This document shows positions 27,801 to 36,182 of a stretch of DNA of 64,000 nucleotides, piece after piece. Source of the stretch: Salmonirosea aquatica. GTDB taxonomy: Bacteria > Bacteroidota > Bacteroidia > Cytophagales > Spirosomataceae. Location: positions 2,108,001 through 2,172,000 of the forward strand of contig NZ_WHLY01000002.1 of NCBI RefSeq assembly GCF_009296315.1. The letters run 5' to 3'. How positions within the stretch are numbered: position 1 is the stretch's first letter; every line of letters begins with the position of its first letter. Under the pieces are notes generated by a model. The model searched no databases. It worked only from the letters and a program-made list of their open reading frames with translations, and was not told the DNA's origin. Both the position numbers and the translations under genes were made by a program.

Positions 27801-28112
27801 GAACGAAAACACCAGCACGTTGGCTCCGGCGGGCATGTTGATCGAATATTCACCATTTACATTGGTGGTAGTACCCATTTGCATTCCTTTCACAGACACC
27901 GTAGCGCCCGGCAGCGTATTGCCTTTATCGTCCGATACGACCCCCTTCACGGTTGCTTTTACATCGATTAATTTATCCGCGTGAATTGGCGTCACTTGGG
28001 CCAGCACCGGTTGAATTTTTGTCGGCCTGGCATGGGTCGGGAGCTGGGCCTGTGCGGTGAGGCTTAGCCATCCGCCCAGGATGAGGCATCCCGAAAGCAC
28101 ATGTTTCATCAT
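24891..28112 (-). CDS. SusC/RagA family TonB-linked outer-membrane transporter
   Basis: 1073-residue outer-membrane protein that imports oligosaccharides with TonB energy. Order of parts: signal peptide (CLILGGWLSLTAQAQ), a carboxypeptidase-like CarboxypepD_reg domain (about 50-130: VKGVVSDDKGNTLPGATVSVKG), the TonB-box-like LDEVVVIGYGTSKRADVT, a plug domain (IKDIPAAGIDQLLQGKAAGV; VRGVTSINNNDPLFVIDG), then a 22-strand barrel ending in the C-terminal phenylalanine (VGANLQF). The length is normal. An ATG three bases later (28109) is an equal start choice. It is first of three genes susC-susD-SGBP; a two-component system lies upstream in the same direction. Confidence 0.96.
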   Translation of the reverse strand: MMKHVLSGCLILGGWLSLTAQAQLPTHARPTKIQPVLAQVTPIHADKLIDVKATVKGVVSDDKGNTLPGATVSVKGMQMGTTTNVNGEYSINMPAGANVLVFSFIGMTTQEVEVGSRTTINVTLAPADRTLDEVVVIGYGTSKRADVTSSITTVKATDIKDIPAAGIDQLLQGKAAGVTVTSNGGQPGGGVSVKVRGVTSINNNDPLFVIDGVPFVGGNTSSSTGYAGLGGGDGQTGNSVMAMLNPNDIESIDVLKDASAQAIYGSQAANGVILITTKKGKQGEGKINYEMYTGVSEVARRLDLMKLPDFARYQNEVLPIIGNPVADEFKNPELLGPGTDWQDAMFQRGTINNQQLSFSGGRDKTTYYLSLNYFDNKGILLGSDFKRYSSRFSLDTQLKSWAKVGLSANVSRSIQNISLADAAEGTIWWGASTSPLTPVKNLDGTWGGGQTVGGVEYNNANLVGNSQFRGNTKTTNNVFGSLYAEFQLLKDLSLRNELSYSLGQNNNEAFQKAGNVGGTSFRSKLIDSRSDSYYWSLTNYLSYNKYFKKHGIQGTLGHQVQNSYYQSISGTKVDLQANIFDLNTGSADQTTWGLSGGKGQWAMESYFARANYTYDERFSLSASFRADGSSNFGPNNRWGYFPGVSAGWTISNEKFMKGAVGNVLNFTKLRVGYGVVGNQNFPNGAPNPAYVGAVQFFSGPVGFGSSNMINGIPNPNLKWESVKTSNVGLDLGFLGGRIDATIDVYKKVTSDMIIFLTGPNLIGVGDQWDDLKAPLGNAGQMTNTGVDIGITTTNIKKGDFTWKTNLVFTQFTNNYDQAASAASALDGKVYYNNYLITHTTPGRPVGSFWGLVTDGLFRTQEDLDNSLPQFGYNVNQSETWLGDVRFKDINGDGKIDAQDYTFIGSPLPKFSWGLTNSFNYGGFDFSLFLQGSQGAKAFNFLRWQLEGLNNAYTNQMTTVTDRYTEENTDGTLPRFTNTNKNNTAMSDRYVEDASYARIQNITLGYRLPATLLSKAKISNVRIYASIQNLKTFTKYSGYDPEIGAFNNSIKLMNVDTGHYPNPRTFTVGANLQF

Positions 28113-28210
28113 AGTAAAAAAATTAAAGGTTGACTTATTGACTTAAACGATAGACTAACTAGGTAGTATTAATTATAGAATACATATCCCTGATCTTCAA
28201 TCAATCCCCA

Positions 28211-29989
28211 TCAGATTGTATTCAAACTCGGTTTGGTTATCTTTTCCATGGGCAGCGAAATCATCACGGAGGTACCCCTGCCGGGTTCACTTTGCCACAT
28301 GACCTGCCCGCCCAGAAACGCAATGCGGGAATGGATATTGGCAATGCCGTTTCCAGCGAGTGATTCCTGCTCGAAATCGGCCCCACGCCCGTCGTCGTCC
28401 ACGCTGATGAGGGTGGTTTCGTTGCTGGCCATGACTTGTACGGTTATGGTGTGCGCATCGGCGTGTTTGAGGGCGTTGTTGAGTAGTTCCTGCACGACCC
28501 GGTAAATCATCACCGAAGCCTCGTTACCCAAAGGGGGTACCTCACCGTAGTGTTCTAGGACCAGTTTTGTCTCATTGACCAGATTCAGCTTTTGCACCAA
28601 ATCTTCGAGAGCTGGAATGAACCCAAACGTAGAGAGCGAGTAAGGTCTTAAATTACTGGAAATCAGTCGAGTCTCGGTACAGGCTTCGTCCAGAAACTGG
28701 TTCAGCGGCTCCTTGACACTCAGCGGCAACTGATCCTGATGCGCCTCGACGAAGAGCTTGATGCGAGACAACTGAATGCCCAGTCCGTCGTGCAGGTCGC
28801 GGGCGATGCGGCTACGCTCGCCTTCCTGCCCTTCGATCATGGCGCGCAGCGATTTCAGTTCCAGCTCCCGGATCTGCTGCTGGGCAATGACCGTTTCCTG
28901 ATGCGCAATCAACTTTTGCTGGCGGCGCAGAAACACCAGCGTACCCACGCCCAAGACACTGATAATCAAACCCACTGCCAACATAGAATTCACGACCCGC
29001 TGCGTGCGGTTTTGCTCCTCAATCAATTGTTTTTCCACAGCCAGCGTGTTGATCTGGCTTTCGTATTCCTGCAAACGAATGCTCTTGGTCTGCTCGGAGG
29101 TATTGAACCGATTGGCATAATCGAGTGTCATCAGCGACGCTTCGTACGCCTTTTCGTACTCACCCAGCCGCGAATAGCTGTCGGCGGTATGCCGGGACAG
29201 TTCCCGCAGCATCGACAGGTCATTTTCTGATTCGGCTATTTCAAAACTCTTCCGGTAAGATTCAATGGCCTCTTTGGACTCGTTTCTGAACTGATGCACC
29301 AGGCCCAGGTAAAAGTGGTTCAAGGCAACGAGCCAATTGATTTTCAGCGGGCTGGCAATCTTCAAGCTCCGGTTGGCAAAGTATTCGGCGGAGTCTGGTT
29401 TTTTAACTCTCGAATAGGTATTGGCCAGCAAATTCAGGGCGTAAGCCTGCAGCTGGGGTTGCTTATATTGGGCGCTCAACTGTTCCGTTTCGCGCAATTG
29501 GGTGATCAAATCCGCCGGTAAGGGATCCCTTTTCTGGGCAATGTTGGCCAGGCCGAGGCGGCTCTCGATCACTTTGGGCATATTCCGGGTCCGCTCGAAA
29601 TATTGCCGGGCTTTAGTAAGGTACTTTTCGGCGGTACCCTGCATAAAATAATCGTGGGTGTAGTAATCCCCGATCACGATATATTCGTTGTAGTACCCCA
29701 GCGAATCACCCAGTAGGCCATAATAGTGCAATCCTTTGAAATAAGCATCCAGCGAATGCTTATTGTACCCGTATTGCTGATGATACAATTGTCCCAGGGA
29801 ATCGTAGGCACGGGCCACCTGAGCGTATTGCTTTTTTTGTGACAATTGACTGATCTGCTGCTTGAGACTGTCGAACGGTGCCGATTCACCCATAGACCTA
29901 CCTGACTGGCATTCAGCACCTGATGCCAGGAGCATCAGTACTAAAGTCCATCCTAAAAACCTCCATTCATACAGGCCGGTACGTTTCAT
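28211..29989 (-). CDS. membrane TPR sensor histidine kinase (HisKA_3/HATPase type)
   Basis: 592-residue sensor kinase. A signal peptide (LGWTLVLMLLASGAECQ) is followed by a periplasmic TPR array (about 35-315: YAQVARAYDSLGQLYHQQ, LNHFYLGLVHQFRNESKEAI, LGEYEKAYEASL). Next are one membrane helix (about 333-355), a short coiled coil, and the HisKA_3 dimerisation domain with phospho-accepting histidine in RIARDLHDGLG. A HATPase domain follows with the N box (VVQELLNNALKHA), DDDGRG and GNGIANIHSR. Such TPR-LuxR pairs are common in Bacteroidota. It lies 35 bases after the response regulator, forming an operon, and just upstream of susC. The periplasmic TPRs may sense a partner protein or glycan breakdown product; that is inference. 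Confidence 0.92.
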   Translation of the reverse strand: MKRTGLYEWRFLGWTLVLMLLASGAECQSGRSMGESAPFDSLKQQISQLSQKKQYAQVARAYDSLGQLYHQQYGYNKHSLDAYFKGLHYYGLLGDSLGYYNEYIVIGDYYTHDYFMQGTAEKYLTKARQYFERTRNMPKVIESRLGLANIAQKRDPLPADLITQLRETEQLSAQYKQPQLQAYALNLLANTYSRVKKPDSAEYFANRSLKIASPLKINWLVALNHFYLGLVHQFRNESKEAIESYRKSFEIAESENDLSMLRELSRHTADSYSRLGEYEKAYEASLMTLDYANRFNTSEQTKSIRLQEYESQINTLAVEKQLIEEQNRTQRVVNSMLAVGLIISVLGVGTLVFLRRQQKLIAHQETVIAQQQIRELELKSLRAMIEGQEGERSRIARDLHDGLGIQLSRIKLFVEAHQDQLPLSVKEPLNQFLDEACTETRLISSNLRPYSLSTFGFIPALEDLVQKLNLVNETKLVLEHYGEVPPLGNEASVMIYRVVQELLNNALKHADAHTITVQVMASNETTLISVDDDGRGADFEQESLAGNGIANIHSRIAFLGGQVMWQSEPGRGTSVMISLPMEKITKPSLNTI

Positions 29990-30024
29990 TCAGATCGTTC
30001 ATTTCGACGCCTGTCGTCGCCAGA

Positions 30025-30672
30025 TCAGGCAATTAATTGCAGTTCCATGGCGGTTTTGATCAAGAGCGCCGTATTGGGTACCCCAAATTTCATCAGCAAA
30101 CTGCTGCGATGAAACTCGACCGCCTTGGCGCTCACAAACATTTGAGCGGCCATCTGCTGGGTAGTCAACCCCTGCGCCATCAGGGCGAGGACCTCCGTTT
30201 CCCGCGGGGTAAGATTGGGTTTCAAGGCTACTCCGGTTGATGATTTACGGCTTCTGGGCTCGTCGTTCAGCAGGATATGCGTGATGGTATCGTTGAAATA
30301 CTGTTTCTTTTCGTGTACCGCTTTAATGGCCTGTATCAGTTCCAGCTTGGTCGTGTTCTTCAGAAGGTACCCCTTAGCTCCCTTTTTCACCACCCGCTTG
30401 ATCAGGCTGGCGTCGTCGTGCATGGTCAGCGCCACAACCTTGGTTTCGGGAAAAGTGTGCGAGATGTAGTCACACAAGCCTAGGCCCGCCTCAATAGTTG
30501 GAAACGAAATATCCAGCAGAACCACATCGATCACGGTCTGATCCAGCCGCTCCATGACCGCCTCCACACTGAAGCAGCGCTCGGCCACTTCGATATCCGG
30601 CGAGCCCGAAATAAGCGATTCGATGCCTTCGACGAATACATTGTGGTCATCGGCAATAAGTACGCGTATCAT
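30025..30672 (-). CDS. NarL/LuxR-family response regulator
   Basis: 215-residue transcription factor. The receiver domain (about 1-120) has the acidic pair in IADDH, the phospho-acceptor aspartate in VVLLDISFP, a conserved threonine/serine region (VVALTMHDD) and lysine in KGAKGYLLK. The C-terminal LuxR-type helix-turn-helix (about 148-212) reads LTPRETEVLALMAQGLT followed by AKAVEFHRSSLLMKFG. Cognate partner is the kinase encoded 35 bases downstream. Probable targets are the susC operon and perhaps the block beyond. A candidate -7 box lies about 115 bases upstream. Unlike the usual hybrid two-component, ECF or SusR regulators of such loci, this is a classic NarL-type pair. Confidence 0.94.
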   Translation of the reverse strand: MIRVLIADDHNVFVEGIESLISGSPDIEVAERCFSVEAVMERLDQTVIDVVLLDISFPTIEAGLGLCDYISHTFPETKVVALTMHDDASLIKRVVKKGAKGYLLKNTTKLELIQAIKAVHEKKQYFNDTITHILLNDEPRSRKSSTGVALKPNLTPRETEVLALMAQGLTTQQMAAQMFVSAKAVEFHRSSLLMKFGVPNTALLIKTAMELQLIA

Positions 30673-30786
30673 AGCTATTCTCTGGGCGGTTGAATCGTAG
30701 GTAATACTAACTAAATCGGCGCTTCCATTATTGCCAGACTAGCACTTTGCTACCCAATAACGTCCGATAAATTGAATTTTGTTTAG

Positions 30787-30794
30787 CAAAAGTA
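30787..30794 (-). promoter_or_regulatory. candidate -7 element for the response regulator/kinase operon
   Basis: On the minus strand TACTTTTG matches TAnnTTTG. It lies in the 253-base gap between rocD and the response regulator; I see no other gene or strong signal in that gap. No clear TTTG -33 box. Confidence 0.35.
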
Positions 30795-30925
30795 GGATTG
30801 CCCGAATATTTTAGGAATAGTGAATACCCGAACGTTTAAAACTTAGGGAAAACCCTAGGTAGAAGCCGCACCAGTAGCCGGAGCGGTAAACAGAACAGAT
30901 AGGAAGTAGGAAATAGGGCGATTTT

Positions 30926-32170
30926 TTAGGCAAGAAAGGCTTCCTCGATGATCCCACAGGCCCGGTCCATCTGCTCTTCGTCGATGACCAACGGCGGAGC
31001 GAAGCGAATTTTGTTGCCGTGGGTGGGCTTGCAGAGCAGCCCTTTGTACATCATATTCATGCAGAGTTTGTAGGCAGTGTTGCTTTCTTCAGTGTCGTTG
31101 ATAACGATGGCATTGAGCAGGCCTTTCCCCCGTACCAGCTGGATCAAATCGATTTTAGCCCGCAACGCCTCCATACGCCCCCGGAAAAACCGTCCCATTG
31201 TCTCGGCGTTTTCGGCCAGGTTTTCGTCTTCCACGACCCGCAGGGCTTCCATGGTCACGGCGCAGGCCAGCGGATTGCCGCCGTAGGTAGAGCCATGTTC
31301 GCCAGGCAGGATCGTGAGCATCACTTCGTCGTCGGCCAGAGCAGCCGATACGGGTAGGGTACCCCCCGAAAGGGCCTTGCCCAGCACCAGAATATCGGGC
31401 TTTACGCCTTCCCAGTCACAAGCCAGGCGCTTGCCCGTACGGCCGATACCCGTCTGTACCTCATCGGCAATAAAAAGCACGTTGTACTGCGTGCAAAGCG
31501 CACGAACGCCCTTAAGGTACCCCTCGTCGGGTACCACCACGCCCGCTTCGCCCTGAATGGGCTCGACCATGAAGGCCGCGACGTTGGGATTTTTTTGTAG
31601 AATTGCCTCAAGCGCGTTCAGGTCGTTGTAGGGAATGAGCGCCGTACCCGGTAGGAACGGGCCGTAGTCGTCGGTACTGGATGGGTCGGTTGAAGAAGAG
31701 ATGGCCGCCAGGGTACGTCCCCAGAAATTGCCCGTAGCATACACCGTCACCGCCTGATCCTGAGGTACCCCTTTTACTTTGTAAGCCCATTTGCGGGTAA
31801 GTTTGAGGGCCGTTTCGCCCCCTTCTACGCCCGAGTTCATCATCAGTACCTTGTCGTAGCCAAAATACTCGGCCATGAATTTCTCGCACTCACCCAGCCG
31901 GTCGCTGTGGAAGGCGCGGGAAGTTAGCGTCAGTTTCCGGGCCTGTTCGATCATAGCATTTACAATACGCGGGTGGCAGTGCCCCTGGCTTACCGCACTG
32001 TAGGCCGACAGGAAATCCAGATACTTATTGCCCTCCACATCCCACACATGAACGCCCTCGCCACGGTTCAGCACCACGGGCATGGGCTTGTAGTTGTGGG
32101 CTCCATACCTCCACTCGAGTTCGATGGCGTGTTCGGTGGCTTCGGAGTGGGTGGTATCGATAGGATGCAT
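30926..32170 (-). CDS. rocD: ornithine--oxo-acid aminotransferase
   Basis: Pyridoxal-phosphate enzyme of class III aminotransferases, 414 residues, converting ornithine and 2-oxoglutarate to glutamate semialdehyde and glutamate. Diagnostic motifs are [15 protein letters not shown] near residue 53, [22 protein letters not shown], the cofactor-contacting [13 protein letters not shown] (D236) and the Schiff-base lysine K265 in [10 protein letters not shown]. The SGVEGGE and AFHSD motifs fit ornithine rather than acetylornithine aminotransferases. The gene stands alone, divergent from DUF5522, with no arginine-pathway neighbour. Role is probably arginine/ornithine breakdown or proline supply. Confidence 0.94.
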   Translation of the reverse strand: MHPIDTTHSEATEHAIELEWRYGAHNYKPMPVVLNRGEGVHVWDVEGNKYLDFLSAYSAVSQGHCHPRIVNAMIEQARKLTLTSRAFHSDRLGECEKFMAEYFGYDKVLMMNSGVEGGETALKLTRKWAYKVKGVPQDQAVTVYATGNFWGRTLAAISSSTDPSSTDDYGPFLPGTALIPYNDLNALEAILQKNPNVAAFMVEPIQGEAGVVVPDEGYLKGVRALCTQYNVLFIADEVQTGIGRTGKRLACDWEGVKPDILVLGKALSGGTLPVSAALADDEVMLTILPGEHGSTYGGNPLACAVTMEALRVVEDENLAENAETMGRFFRGRMEALRAKIDLIQLVRGKGLLNAIVINDTEESNTAYKLCMNMMYKGLLCKPTHGNKIRFAPPLVIDEEQMDRACGIIEEAFLA

Positions 32171-32258
32171 GGGTCGTCTGATTTCAGAGGTTTTAGAACA
32201 ATTAAAATAAACCGGAGGTTGTGGAGTAAAGGTAGTAAAACCTCACCTCCGCGCAAAG

Positions 32259-32441
32259 TTGGACACCACTGGAAAAAAATCTCCGGCAGAGAGCCCCCGC
32301 CCTGCCCTTTCTAAGGAAGATTACTATTTCAATGAAGAAGGCTTGATGGTTTTTACCGCCACGTACCACCTCAAAAGGGGCTACTGCTGCAAGAGCGGCT
32401 GTCGACATTGTCCTTACGGCTTTCACTCATCCAACAGCTAA
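32259..32441 (+). CDS. DUF5522 small cysteine-rich protein
   Basis: A 60-residue protein of a small family found in Bacteroidota and elsewhere. The conserved core is DYYFNEEGLMVFTATYHLKRGYCC, then SGCRHCPYGF. Four cysteines (GYCCKSGCRHC) look like a metal-binding knuckle. The function of the family is unknown. The start at 32259 is an ATG, but the first 15 or so residues are not conserved, so a later start is possible. It lies 134 bases upstream of rpmB in the same direction, and divergent from rocD. Confidence 0.8.
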   Translation: MDTTGKKSPAESPRPALSKEDYYFNEEGLMVFTATYHLKRGYCCKSGCRHCPYGFHSSNS

Positions 32442-32516
32442 GTGGAACCGGACATACTAAAAAGCGAGTTATGGGTTTGACCTACAACCTTTTACAAAAA
32501 AATACATAGGGAAGTC

Positions 32517-32547
32517 TTTGAACTCTAAACTAAGAATTCTATATTTG
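32517..32547 (+). promoter_or_regulatory. Bacteroidota-type promoter of rpmB
   Basis: TTTG at 32517-32520 and TATATTTG at 32540-32547, 19 bases apart, match the -33/-7 consensus (TTTG-N19-TAnnTTTG) closely. Predicted start of transcription is near 32554, about 22 bases before the rpmB ATG. This is the clearest promoter in the window. Confidence 0.75.
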
Positions 32548-32575
32548 CACCCTCATTTGCAAAAATTGAAAGATC

Positions 32576-32815
32576 ATGGCTAAGGTTTGTCAAATTACCG
32601 GAAAAAGAACTCGCGTTGGAAATAACGTTTCTCACGCCAATAATAAAACGAAGCGTAAATTTTACCCCAACCTGCAGAAGAAGCGTTTCTTCGTACCTTC
32701 TACGGGTGAGTGGATTACGCTGAAGGTTTCTACCTCGGCGCTGCGTACCATCAACAAAAACGGCCTCGAAGCTACCATTCGCAAGGCCTACGAGAGGGGT
32801 ACCCTGAGCATCTAA
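32576..32815 (+). CDS. rpmB: 50S ribosomal protein L28
   Basis: 79-residue basic ribosomal protein. It begins [31 protein letters not shown], which is the conserved L28 N-terminus, and ends with the [16 protein letters not shown] helix. Length is normal. A strong promoter lies 29 bases upstream and an intrinsic terminator 22 bases downstream, so it is a single-gene unit. In many bacteria L28 is joined to rpmG (L33), which is absent here. Confidence 0.97.
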   Translation: MAKVCQITGKRTRVGNNVSHANNKTKRKFYPNLQKKRFFVPSTGEWITLKVSTSALRTINKNGLEATIRKAYERGTLSI

Positions 32816-32837
32816 GCGCTTTCCAACTGTTATTTTG

Positions 32838-32868
32838 AAAAGCCTCTTCGGTCACGGAGAGGCTTTTT
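32838..32868 (+). terminator. intrinsic terminator of rpmB
   Basis: AAAAGCCTCT pairs with AGAGGCTTTT around a 10-base loop, followed by a T run. Confidence 0.85.
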
Positions 32869-33014
32869 GTGCTTGGTGCATGTTCCGAAACCTACTTACA
32901 GTATTAACTTTTAGCCGTTCGTCGCGTATAGTCTTAGGTTCGTCATATTTTCGGATCAAACTATTCCGCTTATGCGTTGTTTTGTGGATGCATAAACAGG
33001 AAAAATTCAATTTG

Positions 33015-35387
33015 ATGAAAAATATACTGCGAGTCGTTTGCCTCGGATTGGTTCTATGGGGAATCGGAACGAACGCACAGGCTCAGGAAAAATACACAGT
33101 CAGCGGCTACGTGAAGGACATAGCCAACGGTGAAGGGTTGATCGGCGTATCGGTCTATGTACGGGAGGCCAGCACGGGCGTCGTTACCAATCCCTACGGC
33201 TTTTATTCCCTCACTTTGCCCCAAGGAGAGTATACTTTGGTTTTCAGCTACATAGGGTACGAGAAATTGACCCGTACCCTCACGCTCGGTTCCGACCAGC
33301 GCCTCAATGTGGAAATGGCCGCCGAAAGCCGGCAATTGCAGGAGGTCGTGGTGTCTACGACCAAGGAAGACGACAATGTGCGGAGCCTGGAAATGTCGGT
33401 CAATAAAGTGGACATCAAGACCATCCGCAAGATTCCCGCCCTGCTCGGTGAAGTGGATGTTATTAGAAGTATCCAATTATTACCCGGGGTAACCACGGTA
33501 GGAGAAGGTGCTTCGGGCTTCAATGTGCGGGGTGGCGACGTGTCGCAGAACCTGATTCTGCTCGATGAAGCGCCCGTGTACAATTCCTCGCATCTCTTTG
33601 GATTTTTCTCCGTCTTCAACCCTGATGCCGTCAAGGATGTGAAGCTGATCAAGGGAGGTATTCCGGCGCAGTACGGCGGGCGTATTTCGTCGATTCTGGA
33701 TGTCAGAATGAAAGAAGGGAACACCAAGCAGCGCGAAATCAACGGCGGCATTGGTACCATTTTCTCCCGACTGACCTACGAGCAGCCCTTCGCCCAGAGC
33801 CGGGGCTCGTTCATCGTGGCGGCGCGGCGGTCATACATCGATGTGCTGGCGAAACCTTTCCTAAAAGGCGATCTGAAAAAAAGCCGCTTCAACTTCTATG
33901 ACCTCACGGCTAAGGTCAACTACCGCCTCGATGACAAAAATACTTTTTATGCCTCCGGCTACTTCGGGCGCGATGTGTTCGGGGCGGCAGATTTTGGCTT
34001 TGGCTGGGGCAATGGCACCGCCACTGCCCGCTGGAACCACATTTTTTCTAATAAATTGTTCCTGAATCTGACGGGTTATTATAGCAATTACGACTATTCC
34101 ATCGAGTCGGACCGCAACAATAAGGACGCCGAGGACAAGTTCACCTGGAACTCCAAAATCATCAGTTCGAGTCTCAAACCGGACTTTACTTACTACCTGA
34201 CGCCGAACAATCAGATCAGTTTTGGCGGGCAGTACATACGGTATAATACCCGCCCCGGCAACGCCGTGGCCATTTCAAGTGGCGAGAGCCGCAATATCAG
34301 CCTCGATTCACGCTATGGCGACGAGTCGGCGTTGTACATCGCTAACGAACAGAAAATCTCCGATCTCCTTTCACTACAATACGGCCTTCGCTACTCTTTC
34401 TACCGCAACCTGGGGCCGGGCCAGGTGTATGAATACCAGGAAATTCAAAAAGGCGAACGTAAATATCCGGTACTGCCCGGCACGGCGGTACCCAAGGGTG
34501 ATGTCATTAAGCAGTATGGCAACTGGGAGCCCCGGTTTTCCCTGAATATGAGCCTGACTTCCACAGCTTCTATTAAAGCCAGCTACAACCGCACGGCCCA
34601 GTACCTGCATTTGCTATCCAATACGGCCGCGAGCTCGCCGCTGGATGTGTGGACGTTGAGTACCAATCTCATCAAGCCCGAAATCGCTGATCAGGTGGCG
34701 CTGGGCTGGTTCCAGAACTTCCGCGACAATACCTATGAGGCTTCCGTGGAAGTGTACTACAAGGATTTGCAGAACCAAATCGACTATGTACGTAACTCCG
34801 ACCTGCTGCTCAATCGTTACGTCGAAGGCGATTTGCTGTTTGGCAAAGGCCGAGCCTACGGAGCGGAGTTTTTCCTGAAAAAGAACAAGGGACGGTTGAC
34901 AGGCTGGCTCAGTTATACGCTGGCCCGCACGGAACGGCTGGTGGAAGGCGTGAATAACGACGCGTGGTTTCCGGCCCGCTTCGACAAACCCCACAACCTT
35001 ACGGCGGTCGGTATTTTTGAATTGAACAAGCGCCTGACCTTATCTTCCAACTTTACAATTGCTTCAGGTACCCCCGCCACGTTCCCGACGAATCGGTTCG
35101 AGTACAACGGCTGGGCTCTACCCTACAATGTCTATAATGCCCGCAACAACAACCGGATTCCGCCCTACCACCGGCTGGATCTGGCAGCGACCTTGAAATC
35201 AAAACGAAAATTGTTCAACACTGGCGAAAGCGAATGGGTGTTTTCGGTGTACAACGCCTACAACCGCCGCAATCCGTACTCGGTGTATGTACAGCCGAAT
35301 GAGGACAATCCGCTGACCACCGAAGCCATTCGCTTTTCAGTCATCGGGTCCATCATTCCGGCGGTGACGTATAATTTTAAATTTTGA
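33015..35387 (+). CDS. TonB-dependent outer-membrane receptor with N-terminal carboxypeptidase-like domain
   Basis: 790 residues from the ATG at 33015. An in-frame start at 32835 would run through the rpmB terminator and is rejected. A signal peptide (LRVVCLGLVLWGIGTNAQA) is followed by a CarboxypepD_reg domain (about 28-110: SGYVKDIANGEGLIGVSVYV), a plug (IPALLGEVDVIRSIQLLPGV; GFNVRGGDVSQNLILLDEAPVYN) and a barrel ending in VTYNFKF. The plug motifs match the TonB receptors that work with DUF4249 lipoproteins rather than SusC. A DUF4249 gene follows after one SDR gene. The substrate is unknown; siderophore, peptide or metal complexes are possible. Confidence 0.9.
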   Translation: MKNILRVVCLGLVLWGIGTNAQAQEKYTVSGYVKDIANGEGLIGVSVYVREASTGVVTNPYGFYSLTLPQGEYTLVFSYIGYEKLTRTLTLGSDQRLNVEMAAESRQLQEVVVSTTKEDDNVRSLEMSVNKVDIKTIRKIPALLGEVDVIRSIQLLPGVTTVGEGASGFNVRGGDVSQNLILLDEAPVYNSSHLFGFFSVFNPDAVKDVKLIKGGIPAQYGGRISSILDVRMKEGNTKQREINGGIGTIFSRLTYEQPFAQSRGSFIVAARRSYIDVLAKPFLKGDLKKSRFNFYDLTAKVNYRLDDKNTFYASGYFGRDVFGAADFGFGWGNGTATARWNHIFSNKLFLNLTGYYSNYDYSIESDRNNKDAEDKFTWNSKIISSSLKPDFTYYLTPNNQISFGGQYIRYNTRPGNAVAISSGESRNISLDSRYGDESALYIANEQKISDLLSLQYGLRYSFYRNLGPGQVYEYQEIQKGERKYPVLPGTAVPKGDVIKQYGNWEPRFSLNMSLTSTASIKASYNRTAQYLHLLSNTAASSPLDVWTLSTNLIKPEIADQVALGWFQNFRDNTYEASVEVYYKDLQNQIDYVRNSDLLLNRYVEGDLLFGKGRAYGAEFFLKKNKGRLTGWLSYTLARTERLVEGVNNDAWFPARFDKPHNLTAVGIFELNKRLTLSSNFTIASGTPATFPTNRFEYNGWALPYNVYNARNNNRIPPYHRLDLAATLKSKRKLFNTGESEWVFSVYNAYNRRNPYSVYVQPNEDNPLTTEAIRFSVIGSIIPAVTYNFKF

Positions 35388-35395
35388 TTTTTTCA

Positions 35396-35445
35396 GGGGC
35401 AAAGGAACACGGGCTCAGAGGCACAAAGAGGTAAAAGGGAAAGAG
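35396..35445. repeat. degenerate intergenic purine-rich repeat, copy 1
   Basis: GGGGCAAAGGAACACGGGCTCAGAGGCACAAAGAGG resembles the sequence at 37108-37215 (CACAGAGG, CAAAG, and the complement CTTTGTGCCTTTGTACCTC). Loose imperfect copies; nothing coding is seen in it. Confidence 0.4.
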
Positions 35446-35504
35446 AAAAATCAAATCAATTGCCCAAGGCTGAACTTGGGGACAGGGATTAAAAGCCAAG
35501 TAGT

Positions 35505-36176
35505 ATGAAAAAGAAAATCGCTGTGCTTGGGGCAACGGGCCGAACCGGAATCTGGATTGTGCAGGAAGCTTTACAGCGGGGTTACGCGGTGAACGCCCTG
35601 GTGCGTGAGCAAAGTAGCTTGAATATCGAGCATAATGACCTGACGATCATCAAAGGTACCCCTACCGCCACCATGGATTTGATGCGGGTGATGGAGGGTT
35701 GCGAGGCTGTGTTGAGTGCGCTGAACATTTCCCGAAAAAATGAGTGGTGGCCCTGGTCGGAGTTGAGTTCGTCACCCACCTTCCTGAGCGATGTAGCCCA
35801 AAAAACGGTGGACGTAGCGAACCAAAGCAATCTGAAACGCTGCCTGGTCGTGACCGCCTGGGGTACCGGCGAAACGAAGCAAGATATTCCGGGCTGGTTT
35901 CGGTTTTTCATTAATACTACCAAAATTGGCGTGACCTACCGTGACCACGAACGGCAGGAAGAAATCTGGGCAAAATCGGGCCTGGACTGGACCATCGTAC
36001 GCCCCGTGGGACTCAACAACGATACTGAAGAAAAGCCCATCGGGGTACTATTGGAAAGCAAAACCGCCAAGCCCACCCAATTGATGATCAGCCGCCGGAT
36101 GGTAGCCAGGTTTATGCTCGATGCATTAGAAGAAAACACCTACCTCCACCAAAAGCCGATTATTTTTTACACCTAA
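35505..36176 (+). CDS. NAD(P)H-binding SDR-family protein (NmrA/YwnB-like)
   Basis: 223-residue Rossmann-fold protein of the atypical SDR group. The dinucleotide-binding motif is VLGATGRTGIWIVQEAL at residues about 6-22 (GATGRTG), with a further NVTAWGTGE segment and conserved DWTIVRPVGL near residue 165. The typical Tyr-x3-Lys pair of classical SDRs is not obvious, as in other NmrA-like members, so it may be a redox sensor or an oxidoreductase acting on a small substrate. It lies between the TonB receptor and the DUF4249 gene, only 6 bases before the latter, so it is probably co-transcribed with it. Specific substrate unknown. Confidence 0.82.
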   Translation: MKKKIAVLGATGRTGIWIVQEALQRGYAVNALVREQSSLNIEHNDLTIIKGTPTATMDLMRVMEGCEAVLSALNISRKNEWWPWSELSSSPTFLSDVAQKTVDVANQSNLKRCLVVTAWGTGETKQDIPGWFRFFINTTKIGVTYRDHERQEEIWAKSGLDWTIVRPVGLNNDTEEKPIGVLLESKTAKPTQLMISRRMVARFMLDALEENTYLHQKPIIFYT

Positions 36177-36182
36177 AAAGTC

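Noticed and set aside
22143-28112. Long opposite-strand open frames inside the SusC, SusD and IPT/TIG genes (for example 22143-23153, 25599-26555, 26652-27428)
   Set aside because: They are antisense shadows of well-matched genes in a GC-rich genome, have no recognisable motifs and no plausible start context.
32835-33014. Upstream start of the TonB receptor at 32835
   Set aside because: It runs through the rpmB terminator and hides the signal peptide; the ATG at 33015 is followed directly by a proper signal peptide.
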